31,198 nucleotides of DNA, taken from Inquilinus sp. GTDB lineage: Bacteria > Pseudomonadota > Alphaproteobacteria > DSM-16000 > Inquilinaceae. Made by a program: the position numbers and the translations under genes. Of this stretch, positions 13,178-20,753 are shown one piece after another (the stretch's first letter is position 1; every line of letters starts with the position of its first letter). The notes under the pieces are model-generated. The model ran no database searches and was not told the origin of the DNA. It saw only the letters and a program-made list of their open reading frames with translations. Location of the stretch: NCBI GenBank assembly GCA_013003675.1, contig JABDIP010000452.1, positions 1-31,198 on the forward strand, given 5' to 3'.

Positions 13178-16100
13178 TCAGCCGAAGAAGCCGATCCGGT
13201 GCGCGGTCGCCGTCGAGATGCGGCGGACCAGTTCATGGAGCCCCAGCAGCGGCTGGAACAGCCCTTCATTCTCGAAGCGATAGCCCTGGCTGTCGTCCGG
13301 CAGATAGTTGGCCGGCTCGCCGAAATCCTGCAACACGATCGTGTCGTGCGTCGTCGGGAAGATCTCCTGCAGCAATTCGACCACCGCCGGCACGTCGAGG
13401 TGCAGCAGGCGCGTGACGATCTGCTGCGGCGTGGCGGCGTGGCGGCTGGAGAATTCCGGGATGCGCACGGCCAGTGCGAAGATCTCGTGGATCACCGCCA
13501 GCCGGATGGCGTGAAGCAGGCCGATGGCGTCCTTTGTCTCCCGGGTGACCAGGGCGCCGCACCCGGCCGGGCGTCCCTCGGTCGCCATCCCGGCGAGGGA
13601 TTTGACCAGGATCTGGAAGTCCTTGTGGAGGCGGCGGAACACTCGCATCTGGCGTTCGTGGAGGGCGGATTCCTCCAGATAACTGGCCAGGGTGAACATC
13701 TCCTCCGCCTTGCCGCGATCCTCCACGGTTCCGGCACGGATGATCCAGAATCCAGGGTCGAGGCTGTCGACGTAACCCTTCATGACATTCGGATCGCTGA
13801 CCGCGGCGCCGTATTCGACGATTCCCATCAATTGGCGCAGCCGGCGCGACTTGCCGTAGAGCTCGCGGAACTGCTCCGGCTCCTTGGCGATCGCGGCGCC
13901 GACGCCGCCGATGCTGTTGGCCAGCAGTCCGAGTTGCATCAGTACCGCGTTGTGCGGGATCGCGCGAAGCTGCGAGGCGTGCGCGTGATCGATCTCGCTG
14001 GGGTCCTCATGCTGCCGTTTCGGCGCCCGGCTGCCGGACGGGAACAGCAGGTTGGCGCCGAACGCCATCAGCAGGACGCCATAGTTGCGGTCGTCCATCA
14101 GCCCGACCTGGAACTCCTTCACGGTGGTGAAGAACTCGCGGATGTAGGAGGCCTCGTCATAGAACGGATCGTCGGCGCTGCCCACCGGCCGGGCCAGCGT
14201 GTGCTCCAGGACCCGGGTCACCACGGCGAAGGCGGCGGCCTGGTTGGCGAAATAGAGGAAGCCGTCGCCGCCCTGAAAGCTGACCTCCTGTTTAAAGTCG
14301 ACGCCGCAATCGGCCATGTAGCCGCGCGTCGCCTGGGTGTCGACGTAGTTCAGCCGTTCCTCGAAGCTGGCCGGATGGGCGCCGCGGCCGATCGACTCGC
14401 CATGGGTGTCGAAGATCAGCAACTGGACGCCGGCCAGCTTGTGCTTGGCCATTACCCGGATCAGGCGCAGGCGTAGCCGTTCGATCGACGCCGAGGCCGG
14501 GGTCTGGCCGAGATAGCGCCCGGCGTCGGAAAACCCGGTCTGGATGCACAGTCGCCCGCGCGCCTCGACATAGGCGCGGTAGTGGGGGTTCTCCAATAGC
14601 TGTTCGACGACCCGGCTGCCCGCTTCCAATGCCCGCTCGGTCTCGAATAGCGGCGAGATGTCGACATCGCGATCGACGCCGAACAGCCGGGCGAAATAGA
14701 GCGCCGTCAGCACCGTGAAGGCGCTCTCGGTTTCCGCGATCAGGAAGCGCACCGGCGCCGACCGGCCGCCGTATTTGAGCATCTGGGCCACGACCATGAA
14801 GAGCTGCTTGACCGAGGTGCGCTCGCTCAGGATCGAACCGAAATTGATGCTGACCGGTTCGACCGCGTCCAGCAGCTCGTTGAGGCGGTCGATATACGAT
14901 TGCCGGTAGCGGGGATCGCCGGGGTCGCTGACCAGTCCGACCAACCGGCGGACCCCGTTGTGCACCTGCTTGGCATTGATGCGGACATGGGTGTGCGCCA
15001 TGCCGAGACCGAGATTGGAAAGTTCGGCACGCAGGGTGCACAGCCTGGTCAGCAGATCGGGGTCGTCGGTTCGGCCGATCGCCCTTGCGACCATCTCGAT
15101 CAGATCGCCGGCATCGGCGAGGCGGAGCGTCATGCCCTCGTACATGCGCCGCGAGACAGCCTTGATCTGCTCGCGCGCCTCGGCCTCGCTGGGCTCCGCG
15201 CCGCCGAATACCGACAGTTCGTCGGAGATCTGGTTGATGGCGAGCGCGATGCGGCTTTCCATCAGGTCCAATGGCTCGCGCAGCGAGCGCGCGTCGCGCC
15301 CGGCATCGCCGCGGATCGAGCGCACCGTTTCAAGATAATGCGCCAGCTGGTGGCGCACGATCTTCAGCCGCTTGACCAGCGTGTCGGTCCAGCGAATGTC
15401 CGAGCGGCCGTCCAGATCGTAGCCGACCCAGGTGGCGACGGTGACCAGCCGGGGGACCAACTCGGTCCATCGGTCCGGATAGGTCTGGCGGGCGACGTCG
15501 AGCAAGATGCCGTTGGCGCGGCGCAATGCGACCTGGATGTTGGCGATGGCCTCCAACGACAGATCATGCTCGCGGGTCAGGTCCAGATCGCGGTCGGGAC
15601 GGTGCTCCTCGCGACGGGCGCGGGAGACCAGCGCCGCCTTGCCGTCGTCGGTGAGCGGCTGGCCGTCCTCGCCGTGGCCGGTCGCCAGCGCCGCCAGGCC
15701 GCGCATCAGCGATGCGGAATTGCTGAAGGTCGGATGGGCGGTGGTGACGATGCCGAAATCCTCCCGCGACACGCGCCGGGCGAATTCCTCGAAGGGCACC
15801 GTCTGGCTGTTCTCGCCAGACTGGGTGAGGGCGGCGAATACCGCGCGCAGCCGTGCCTCGTTCGCTTCCGGTCCGGTTTCGCCGAGATAGCGCCCGAAAC
15901 GCCGGGCCCGGTCGAGATAGCCCTCCACCGTCAGATGCTGGACCAGCTGTTCGAGGGCGCCGAGGCTAAGATGGCCCTGCTCGAGACGGCGCGAGAGATC
16001 GAGCGCCAGCAGCAGGATCGGGTTGCTGAACGGGTTTTCGTCGGTCGCCCTTGAGAACTGCCGCAATTCGGCGGTCAGTTCCGTTGCCAGAGCGGCGGCG

Positions 16101-16219
16101 TCGGTCGGCACCGAGGACGGGAAGACGGCGGCGTCGCCGAGCATGTCGCCCGGCGCGGCGGCCGCCTTCGCCGGGTCGTGCGACGCGCGCCGGCGTGTCG
16201 CCTTGGCCCCTTCCGCCAT
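13178..16219 (-). CDS. ppc: Divergent phosphoenolpyruvate carboxylase
   Basis: ATG at 16219 gives 1013 residues and has AGAGGAG about eight bases upstream; a longer frame from 16318 lacks this and is not preferred. Family landmarks are VTTAHPTFSNS (catalytic-type His162; usual form VLTAHPTE), TWVGYDLDGRSD (263-274; usual GGDRDGNP), PLFETERAL (523-531) and IGRG (610-613). The normally invariant FHGRGGxxGRGG loop reads FDTHGESIGRGAHP, so the His and the first Arg are replaced while the second Arg is kept. The C-terminus ends HRIGFFG instead of the usual RNTG. PEPC makes oxaloacetate from PEP and bicarbonate. The changes suggest a distinct subfamily with altered regulation or chemistry. It is convergent with the kinase gene (62 bp apart). 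A TTGACA (16294-16289) upstream may belong to its promoter. Confidence 0.75.
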   Translation of the reverse strand: MAEGAKATRRRASHDPAKAAAAPGDMLGDAAVFPSSVPTDAAALATELTAELRQFSRATDENPFSNPILLLALDLSRRLEQGHLSLGALEQLVQHLTVEGYLDRARRFGRYLGETGPEANEARLRAVFAALTQSGENSQTVPFEEFARRVSREDFGIVTTAHPTFSNSASLMRGLAALATGHGEDGQPLTDDGKAALVSRARREEHRPDRDLDLTREHDLSLEAIANIQVALRRANGILLDVARQTYPDRWTELVPRLVTVATWVGYDLDGRSDIRWTDTLVKRLKIVRHQLAHYLETVRSIRGDAGRDARSLREPLDLMESRIALAINQISDELSVFGGAEPSEAEAREQIKAVSRRMYEGMTLRLADAGDLIEMVARAIGRTDDPDLLTRLCTLRAELSNLGLGMAHTHVRINAKQVHNGVRRLVGLVSDPGDPRYRQSYIDRLNELLDAVEPVSINFGSILSERTSVKQLFMVVAQMLKYGGRSAPVRFLIAETESAFTVLTALYFARLFGVDRDVDISPLFETERALEAGSRVVEQLLENPHYRAYVEARGRLCIQTGFSDAGRYLGQTPASASIERLRLRLIRVMAKHKLAGVQLLIFDTHGESIGRGAHPASFEERLNYVDTQATRGYMADCGVDFKQEVSFQGGDGFLYFANQAAAFAVVTRVLEHTLARPVGSADDPFYDEASYIREFFTTVKEFQVGLMDDRNYGVLLMAFGANLLFPSGSRAPKRQHEDPSEIDHAHASQLRAIPHNAVLMQLGLLANSIGGVGAAIAKEPEQFRELYGKSRRLRQLMGIVEYGAAVSDPNVMKGYVDSLDPGFWIIRAGTVEDRGKAEEMFTLASYLEESALHERQMRVFRRLHKDFQILVKSLAGMATEGRPAGCGALVTRETKDAIGLLHAIRLAVIHEIFALAVRIPEFSSRHAATPQQIVTRLLHLDVPAVVELLQEIFPTTHDTIVLQDFGEPANYLPDDSQGYRFENEGLFQPLLGLHELVRRISTATAHRIGFFG

Positions 16220-16967
16220 GGTCGGCCGCTCCTCTTTCCCAATCCAAGTGTATGCTAGTGCTTCGGTTGTGCGGCGCGGCAACGGTCTTGTCAACGCCGC
16301 GCCTCGGCAGGCGGCCACGCGACCGGTGTTTTCCTAAAATGCCAATCGAATGCTTTTAACCTCCTATTAAAAAGCTCGGGATAGGATCACGAACTTACGG
16401 CAACGAGCGCAGCCCAATCCGGCTGGATCCGGAACGAGGCGCTTCGGGATAAGGGCAGTGGGGCCGTGTTGTGTCGGAATGGCGGGCTTGGCGGGTCGCC
16501 CTGACACGAGGTCGAAAAAGGGACTGCCGACCGGGCGCCGATGGCGCGCTCATCTGCCGTTAAAGAAGAGGCCCTGGTGCTTTGGGGGAGCACCAGGGCC
16601 TCTTTATTGGTGGCCGGGTTTACCAGGGTTTCGGAGGGGAAGGGCCCGAAACGCTAGCCAGGAGCCACCCGCTGCAGCCTCTCTAGACGGACAGGGCGTA
16701 AAGGTGCGGTTGGGGGGACACCGAACGCTCTAGGAACTCCGCTTTAAGACCGCAACTCTGCAGCGGACGCTGCAGGAGCCAATGCAACAGGCTTACAATC
16801 CTGAACATGCCCAAACAAAGTTAATAAAACCTTACCAGGGCCTGAAGAATCGTCCCGATCTCCAAAAAAACGAAACTGTGTCGGAACCGCCGTCACCCGT
16901 CGGCTTCCCCGCGTCATGGCCATTCGCTACGATCGTCAATAATCCAGGCACAGGGAGACACAAGCCA
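16220..16967. other. 748-bp non-coding stretch between divergent genes
   Basis: No convincing protein gene is seen. From the left it holds the probable PEPC promoter zone (minus-strand TTGACA at 16294-16289 and TAGCAT at 16257-16252), an AT-rich imperfect inverted repeat around 16350-16375 (GCTTTTAA / TTAAAAAGC), a perfect 16-bp hairpin (16566-16604), a smaller hairpin near 16628-16654 (GTTTCGG / CCGAAAC), another near 16758-16775 (CTGCAGC / GCTGCAG), and the leader of the TRAP binding protein. The word ACCAGGGCCT occurs at 16592 and again at 16834. The density of hairpins suggests a small RNA or a structured leader, but I recognise no known RNA family. Confidence 0.45.
16566..16604 (+). terminator. 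Perfect 16-bp hairpin, probable rho-independent terminator of an unknown transcript
   Basis: AAGAGGCCCTGGTGCT (16566-16581) pairs exactly with 16589-16604 around a 7-base loop (TTGGGGG). The right arm runs into TTTATT and the left arm is preceded by AAAG, so it could end transcription in either direction. No gene ends nearby on either strand, so if it is a terminator it must close a non-coding RNA. Confidence 0.55.
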
Positions 16968-18044
16968 ATGAAACGTCGAAACTTTCTTGCGACTACCGGC
17001 ATCGGCGCGGCAGCGGCGGTCGCCGCCCCGGCGATTGCGCAGGGCCGCACCGAGTGGACGATGGTGACACCGTGGCCGAAAGGCGCCCCGGGTGTCGGCG
17101 TCAACGCCCAGCGCGTCGCCGACCGCATCACCGAGATGAGCGATGGCCGGCTGACCATCAAGCTCTACGCCGGCGGCGAGCTGGTCCCGCCATTCGAGTC
17201 GATGGATGCGGTACAGAGCGGCAATGCCGACATCATGCATGCGACGCCCTATTACTGGGTCGGCAAGACACCCTCCCTCAACTACTTCACGACAGTACCG
17301 TTCGGATTGAACGCGGTGGAACTCGCCGGTTGGCTCTATCATGGCGGTGGACAGGCATTGTGGGACGAGGCCTATGCCGGGTTGGGCGTGAAGGCGTTCT
17401 ATGCCGGTTCCAGCGGCGTCCAGGCGGGGGGCTGGTTCCGCCAGGAAATCAACACGCTCGATGATATCCGGGGCCTGAAGATCCGCATCGCCGGTCTCGG
17501 CGGCGAGGTGTTCCGGCGTCTCGGCGCCGCCGTCGTGCTGTTGCCGCCGGGCGAGATATTCCCGGCCATGCAGGCCGGTACCGTCGACGCGGCGGAATGG
17601 GTGGGGCCATGGAACGACCTCGCCTTCGGCCTTCACCGGGTCGCCAAATACTACTACACGCCGGCTTTCCACGAGCCGGGCCCGGGGCTGGAAGTGGTGG
17701 TCAACAAGGCGAAGTACGAGGTGCTGCCGCCCGACCTGCAGAAGATCGTGCAATACGCCGCGCAATCGGTCGCGGACGAGACGGTGGCGGATTTCCACTA
17801 CCACAACGTCGTCTCGCTGCGGCCGCTGGTCGAGGAGCATGGCGTCCAACTACGCGAGTTCAGCGACGCCATCGTCGCCGAGTTGGGGCGCGTGAGCCTC
17901 GAGGCGCTGGAAGAGATCGGCGCCAGCGACCCGTTCACCGCCCGCGTTCATGCCTCCTACATGGACTTCCTACACCAGGCGGCGCCGTACAGCGCCCGCA
18001 TGGAGCAAACGATGCTGCGCCAACGCGCGGCAGTGTTGGGCTGA
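16968..18044 (+). CDS. TRAP transporter periplasmic binding protein, TakP-like (orphan)
   Basis: ATG at 16968, with AGGGAG ten bases upstream, gives 358 residues. The N-terminus MKRRNFLATTGIGAAAAVAA is a twin-arginine signal ending at AIAQG; an earlier in-frame ATG at 16782 would bury it. The mature part matches the keto-acid-binding TRAP family of TakP: AGGELVPPFESMDAVQSG, WLYHGGGQALWDE, GVQAGGWFRQEINTLDDIRGLKIR and AEWVGPWNDL. TakP-type proteins bind 2-oxo acids such as pyruvate, often via Na+. The expected DctQ and DctM membrane genes are missing on both sides, so it must work with permease subunits encoded elsewhere or serve another role. A keto or hydroxy acid ligand would fit the sulfopyruvate/pyruvate theme of the first 10 kb, but that link is speculative. 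Confidence 0.85.
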   Translation: MKRRNFLATTGIGAAAAVAAPAIAQGRTEWTMVTPWPKGAPGVGVNAQRVADRITEMSDGRLTIKLYAGGELVPPFESMDAVQSGNADIMHATPYYWVGKTPSLNYFTTVPFGLNAVELAGWLYHGGGQALWDEAYAGLGVKAFYAGSSGVQAGGWFRQEINTLDDIRGLKIRIAGLGGEVFRRLGAAVVLLPPGEIFPAMQAGTVDAAEWVGPWNDLAFGLHRVAKYYYTPAFHEPGPGLEVVVNKAKYEVLPPDLQKIVQYAAQSVADETVADFHYHNVVSLRPLVEEHGVQLREFSDAIVAELGRVSLEALEEIGASDPFTARVHASYMDFLHQAAPYSARMEQTMLRQRAAVLG

Positions 18045-18052
18045 GAAGAGGC

Positions 18053-18084
18053 GGCCGAGTCCCGCCCCAGGGCGGCACTCGGCC
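18053..18084 (+). terminator. Strong GC-rich hairpin after the TRAP binding protein gene
   Basis: Arms 18053-18066 and 18071-18084 pair at 13 of 14 positions around a CCAG loop. It lies nine bases after the stop codon. There is no T-run, so it may act as an mRNA-stabilising 3' hairpin or a partial terminator. The next gene starts ten bases later. Confidence 0.45.
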
Positions 18085-18093
18085 GGCTCGCCA

Positions 18094-18438
18094 ATGACCG
18101 GCGCGACACCCGACGCCATCACCGGCTACCACGCCCACGTCTACTACGACGCCGGCAGCAAGGGGGTTGCCGTGGCCGTTCGAGGCGCGCTGGAGGCGGC
18201 ATTTCCGGTGCGCATGGGCCGCTGGCACGACCGGCCGGTCGGGCCGCACCCCGCCTGGAGCTATCAGGTCGCCTTCCCGCCCAACCTCTTCGCCGCGGTC
18301 GTGCCATGGCTCGCCCTCAACCGGCGCGGCTTGACCGTGTTCATCCATCCGGAGACCGGCGACGACATCGCCGACCACACGGATCACGCGATCTGGCTGG
18401 GCGAGCGCCAGCCCCTCGATCTCGACGCCTTGCGGTAG
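18094..18438 (+). CDS. DOPA 4,5-dioxygenase-like small protein
   Basis: A 114-residue protein starting at ATG 18094. The opening TGYHAHVYYD and the later VFIHPETGDDIADHTDHAIW match the DOPA 4,5-dioxygenase-like family (PF08883), whose conserved histidines probably bind a metal. Plant and fungal members cleave the catechol ring of DOPA; bacterial members are small and mostly uncharacterised. The gene follows the TRAP binding protein after 50 bases but is separated by a strong hairpin. I cannot name its substrate. The family call is fairly firm from the HxHxYY signature and length. Confidence 0.75.
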   Translation: MTGATPDAITGYHAHVYYDAGSKGVAVAVRGALEAAFPVRMGRWHDRPVGPHPAWSYQVAFPPNLFAAVVPWLALNRRGLTVFIHPETGDDIADHTDHAIWLGERQPLDLDALR

Positions 18439-18493
18439 CCCTCGCATGCGGTCGGCCGAAGCGTCCCCGGCCGGCGGGGCGATCGCCGTCGAA

Positions 18494-18521
18494 TGGTCCA
18501 AGGGCGGTCCGGCAACGTATA
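18494..18521 (+). promoter_or_regulatory. Candidate ECF11 (RpoE-ChrR type) promoter before the DUF6134 gene
   Basis: TGGTCC (18494-18499), 16 bases, then CGTATA (18516-18521). The remembered consensus of the singlet-oxygen sigma factor RpoE of Rhodobacter is TGATCC followed by CGTA-like sequence at ECF spacing. The site before the photolyase operon has the same 16-base spacing. It would give a leader of about 90 bases. The -35 has one mismatch. The rest of 18439-18614 shows nothing else. Confidence 0.4.
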
Positions 18522-18614
18522 GTCTTCCGGGCAAAGTCGAGGCCGCTGCCCTCGCCTCCGGGGCGAACCGCCATCGGCGGCAAGGGCGGCGACGAGCCAT
18601 AGCGGGCAGTCAAG

Positions 18615-19304
18615 TTGAGTAGAGAGACCAAGATCGACACCACCGGCGCCATCGCTGCGCTCGGCCGCCGCGGCTTCGTCGCCGGTGCCGGCGCGATGGG
18701 GTTGGGATTGCTGGTGCCGCCGGCGGTTGCGGCGCATCCTTATCGGGAGCCGCTGCGTTTCGCGGTTTTTCGCGATGGCGCGCCGCTCGGCGAGCACGTC
18801 GTGACCATCCGGGACGAGAGTGGCCGCCTGACCGCCGAGATCGATATCCGGCTTGAGTACAAGATCGGCCCTTTCACCTTCTATCGGTATGCCCATCGCA
18901 ATATCGAAGTGTGGGAGGATGGCCGGCTGGTGTCGCTCGACAGCGAGACCTATGACGACGGGCGCGACTATCGGCTGACGGTGCGGCAGGACGGTCGCGA
19001 CCTGCTGGTCGACGGCGCCGCAGGGCGCTTTCGCTGCCCGCCGGAAACGCTCACCAGCAGCTATTGGAACCGCGAGACGATCCATCGGTCCACCATACTC
19101 GACACCCAGCGGGGTCGGCTGCTGTCGGTCGACGTCAAGCCGGCGGGACAAGACGCGGTGGTGGTCGACGGTGTGCCGGTTGCCGCCGATCGCTTCAGCG
19201 TCAGCGGCGATCTCGACCTCGACATCTGGTACACGTCCGATGGCCGCTGGGTGAAGCTGGACTTCATGGCGCGCGGCGCGCCGATCACCTACCAACCCAC
19301 GTGA
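18615..19304 (+). CDS. DUF6134 family protein, exported by a Tat-like signal
   Basis: A 229-residue protein of unknown function, read from TTG 18615; the start is uncertain since no strong ribosome-binding site is seen. Residues 18-40 contain RRGFVAGAGAMGLGLLVPPAVA, a twin-arginine-like signal, so the product is probably periplasmic. The mature part is rich in beta-strand-like segments (for example RFAVFRDGAPLGEHVV, FTFYRYAHRNIEVWEDGRLV and DIWYTSDGRWVKLDF), a pattern I associate with DUF6134. It is followed on the same strand by an SDR gene after 77 bases. A candidate ECF promoter lies upstream, which would link it to the oxidative-stress genes on the opposite strand. Confidence 0.65.
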   Translation: MSRETKIDTTGAIAALGRRGFVAGAGAMGLGLLVPPAVAAHPYREPLRFAVFRDGAPLGEHVVTIRDESGRLTAEIDIRLEYKIGPFTFYRYAHRNIEVWEDGRLVSLDSETYDDGRDYRLTVRQDGRDLLVDGAAGRFRCPPETLTSSYWNRETIHRSTILDTQRGRLLSVDVKPAGQDAVVVDGVPVAADRFSVSGDLDLDIWYTSDGRWVKLDFMARGAPITYQPT

Positions 19305-19381
19305 CGGATCGGCGCACGGGCCGGCTGCCACCGGGCGAGCCGATGCACTGCTTACTCGTTCCCAAGAACGGAGCCTAGTCA

Positions 19382-20149
19382 ATGAACGCAGCGAGCGACG
19401 GTTGCGCCTGGGTCACCGGCGCCAGTTCGGGGATCGGACGCGCGGTGGCCTTGCGCCTGGCCCGCGACGGCTGGACCGTTGCCGCCAGCGCCCGTGGTGA
19501 GGACGCGCTGACGGAACTGGCCGCGGCGGCCGAGGCCACGCCCGGCAGGATCGTCCCGGTCCTGTGCGACGTCGCCGACCGACAGCAGGTCGAAAAGGCC
19601 GTCGAGGGCTTGGTATCGGATCATGGCGGCGTTGCGCTGGCGGTCCTCAATGCCGGGCTTTACCTGCCGGACCGGGCCGACGAGCTCGATCTGGACGCTT
19701 TCGGCAAGCAGGTGAACCTGAACCTGATGGGCACGGTCGGCTGCGTGGGCGCGTTGATGCCTCATTGGCTGGAGACCGGAAAGGGGCATCTGGCCGTGGT
19801 CTCCTCGGTCGCCGGCTATCGCGGCCTGCCCGGTTCCCTCGCCTATGGCGCCACAAAGGCGGCGCTGATCAATTTCTGCGAGGGGCTCCGCTTCGATTTC
19901 GACCGGCTGGGGCGGAAGGTGCAGGTGGTCAACCCGGGCTTCGTGAAGACCCCGCTGACGGACAAGAACAATTTCCCGATGCCCTTCCTGATGGATGTCG
20001 ACAAGGCCGCCGACCGGCTGGTCGACGGGCTGGCCGGATCCGGATTCGAGATCACCTTCCCGCGCCGTTTCACCTATGGGCTGAAGCTGCTGCGCAGCCT
20101 CCCCTACCGGCTCTATTTCCCGTTGGTCGCGCGCGCCACGGGGAAATAG
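19382..20149 (+). CDS. Short-chain dehydrogenase/reductase (SDR)
   Basis: A 255-residue classical SDR. TGASSGIGR (12-20) is the cofactor loop, LNAG (89-92) the structural motif, and Ser142, Tyr155 and Lys159 (YGATK) complete the catalytic set. The ending PGFVKTPLTDK is typical. Ala-Arg after the second strand (ASARGE) hints at NADP preference. It converges with the DUF3833 gene, their stop codons only nine bases apart. In Rhodobacter sphaeroides an SDR gene lies with DUF3833, MFS, DUF1365 and amine-oxidase genes in an RpoE-dependent cluster (from memory); here the same set is present but the SDR is on the other strand. The lipid or aldehyde substrate is unknown. Confidence 0.88.
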   Translation: MNAASDGCAWVTGASSGIGRAVALRLARDGWTVAASARGEDALTELAAAAEATPGRIVPVLCDVADRQQVEKAVEGLVSDHGGVALAVLNAGLYLPDRADELDLDAFGKQVNLNLMGTVGCVGALMPHWLETGKGHLAVVSSVAGYRGLPGSLAYGATKAALINFCEGLRFDFDRLGRKVQVVNPGFVKTPLTDKNNFPMPFLMDVDKAADRLVDGLAGSGFEITFPRRFTYGLKLLRSLPYRLYFPLVARATGK

Positions 20150-20158
20150 GGCGGGTCG

Positions 20159-20740
20159 CTATTCGGCGGCCTCGGCGGCTGCGGCGGTTTGCCGGGCGAT
20201 GTCGTCCTGGTCCTGGCGGGTGAAGAAGATGCTGACCTCGCCAAGGGTGAAGCCCCATTTGATGACTTCCGCGCGGTTGATCATCACTTCCTGGTCCTGC
20301 AGGAACATCCAGTCGTCGAAGCGGACCCGGATGCGGCGCTCGCCGACCAGAAGATCGAAATCGTACGACCAGTTTAGCGCGTTGCCATAGGCGATGCCGA
20401 CGGCGGTGCCGACCACGTCGTCGGCGGTGCCTTCGTAACGGTGCTCGTCCAGCTTGCGGATGTGCCAGATACGCTGGTCCAACTCGCCGTCGTCGTAGAC
20501 GAAATCCTCGACGAGGGTCAGCGTCTCGCCGTCCCAGGTACCGGTTATGTCGACGACGAACTGGCGGCGCAGGCGGCCGAACCGGTCCTGGAAGATGCCC
20601 CAGGCGCGAACCTTGCCGTCGAAATAGTCCTCCAGGGCAAAGGTCGGCGTCGTGCCGGCGAAATCCTGCGGCTTCATGCTGCTACATCCCGTCAACGCGA
20701 ACAGGAAGGCCAGGCAAAGAACCAGCGTGCGTGGCATCAT
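20159..20740 (-). CDS. DUF3833 family lipoprotein
   Basis: ATG at 20740 gives 193 residues beginning MMPRTLVLCLAFLFALTGCS, a lipoprotein signal with lipobox LTGC; an ATG at 20767 is possible but would overlap the MFS stop and lengthen the n-region. The mature part contains FDGKVRAWGIFQDRFGRLRRQF and FDDWMFLQDQEVMINRAEVIKWGF, hallmarks of DUF3833. Function is unknown. The family recurs beside DUF1365, cyclopropane-synthase-like and FAD genes in Proteobacteria. It is the last gene of the minus operon. Its envelope location fits a role in lipid modification or membrane stress. Confidence 0.82.
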   Translation of the reverse strand: MMPRTLVLCLAFLFALTGCSSMKPQDFAGTTPTFALEDYFDGKVRAWGIFQDRFGRLRRQFVVDITGTWDGETLTLVEDFVYDDGELDQRIWHIRKLDEHRYEGTADDVVGTAVGIAYGNALNWSYDFDLLVGERRIRVRFDDWMFLQDQEVMINRAEVIKWGFTLGEVSIFFTRQDQDDIARQTAAAAEAAE

Positions 20741-20753
20741 GTCCCGATCCGCT

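Noticed and set aside
14900..16054. 384-codon plus-strand frame opposite the PEP carboxylase gene
   Set aside because: Low-complexity antisense translation without recognisable domains; the minus strand carries clear PEPC landmarks.
16612..16670. Resemblance to the 4.5S/SRP RNA core (TTTACCAGG followed by GGA-rich sequence)
   Set aside because: Only the TTTACCAGG word matches; the conserved GGTCCGGAAGGAAGCAGCC core is absent and the flanks do not pair as in SRP RNA.
16782..16967. Upstream ATG for the TRAP binding protein
   Set aside because: It would add 62 residues before a twin-arginine signal peptide; the ATG at 16968 has AGGGAG at a good distance.
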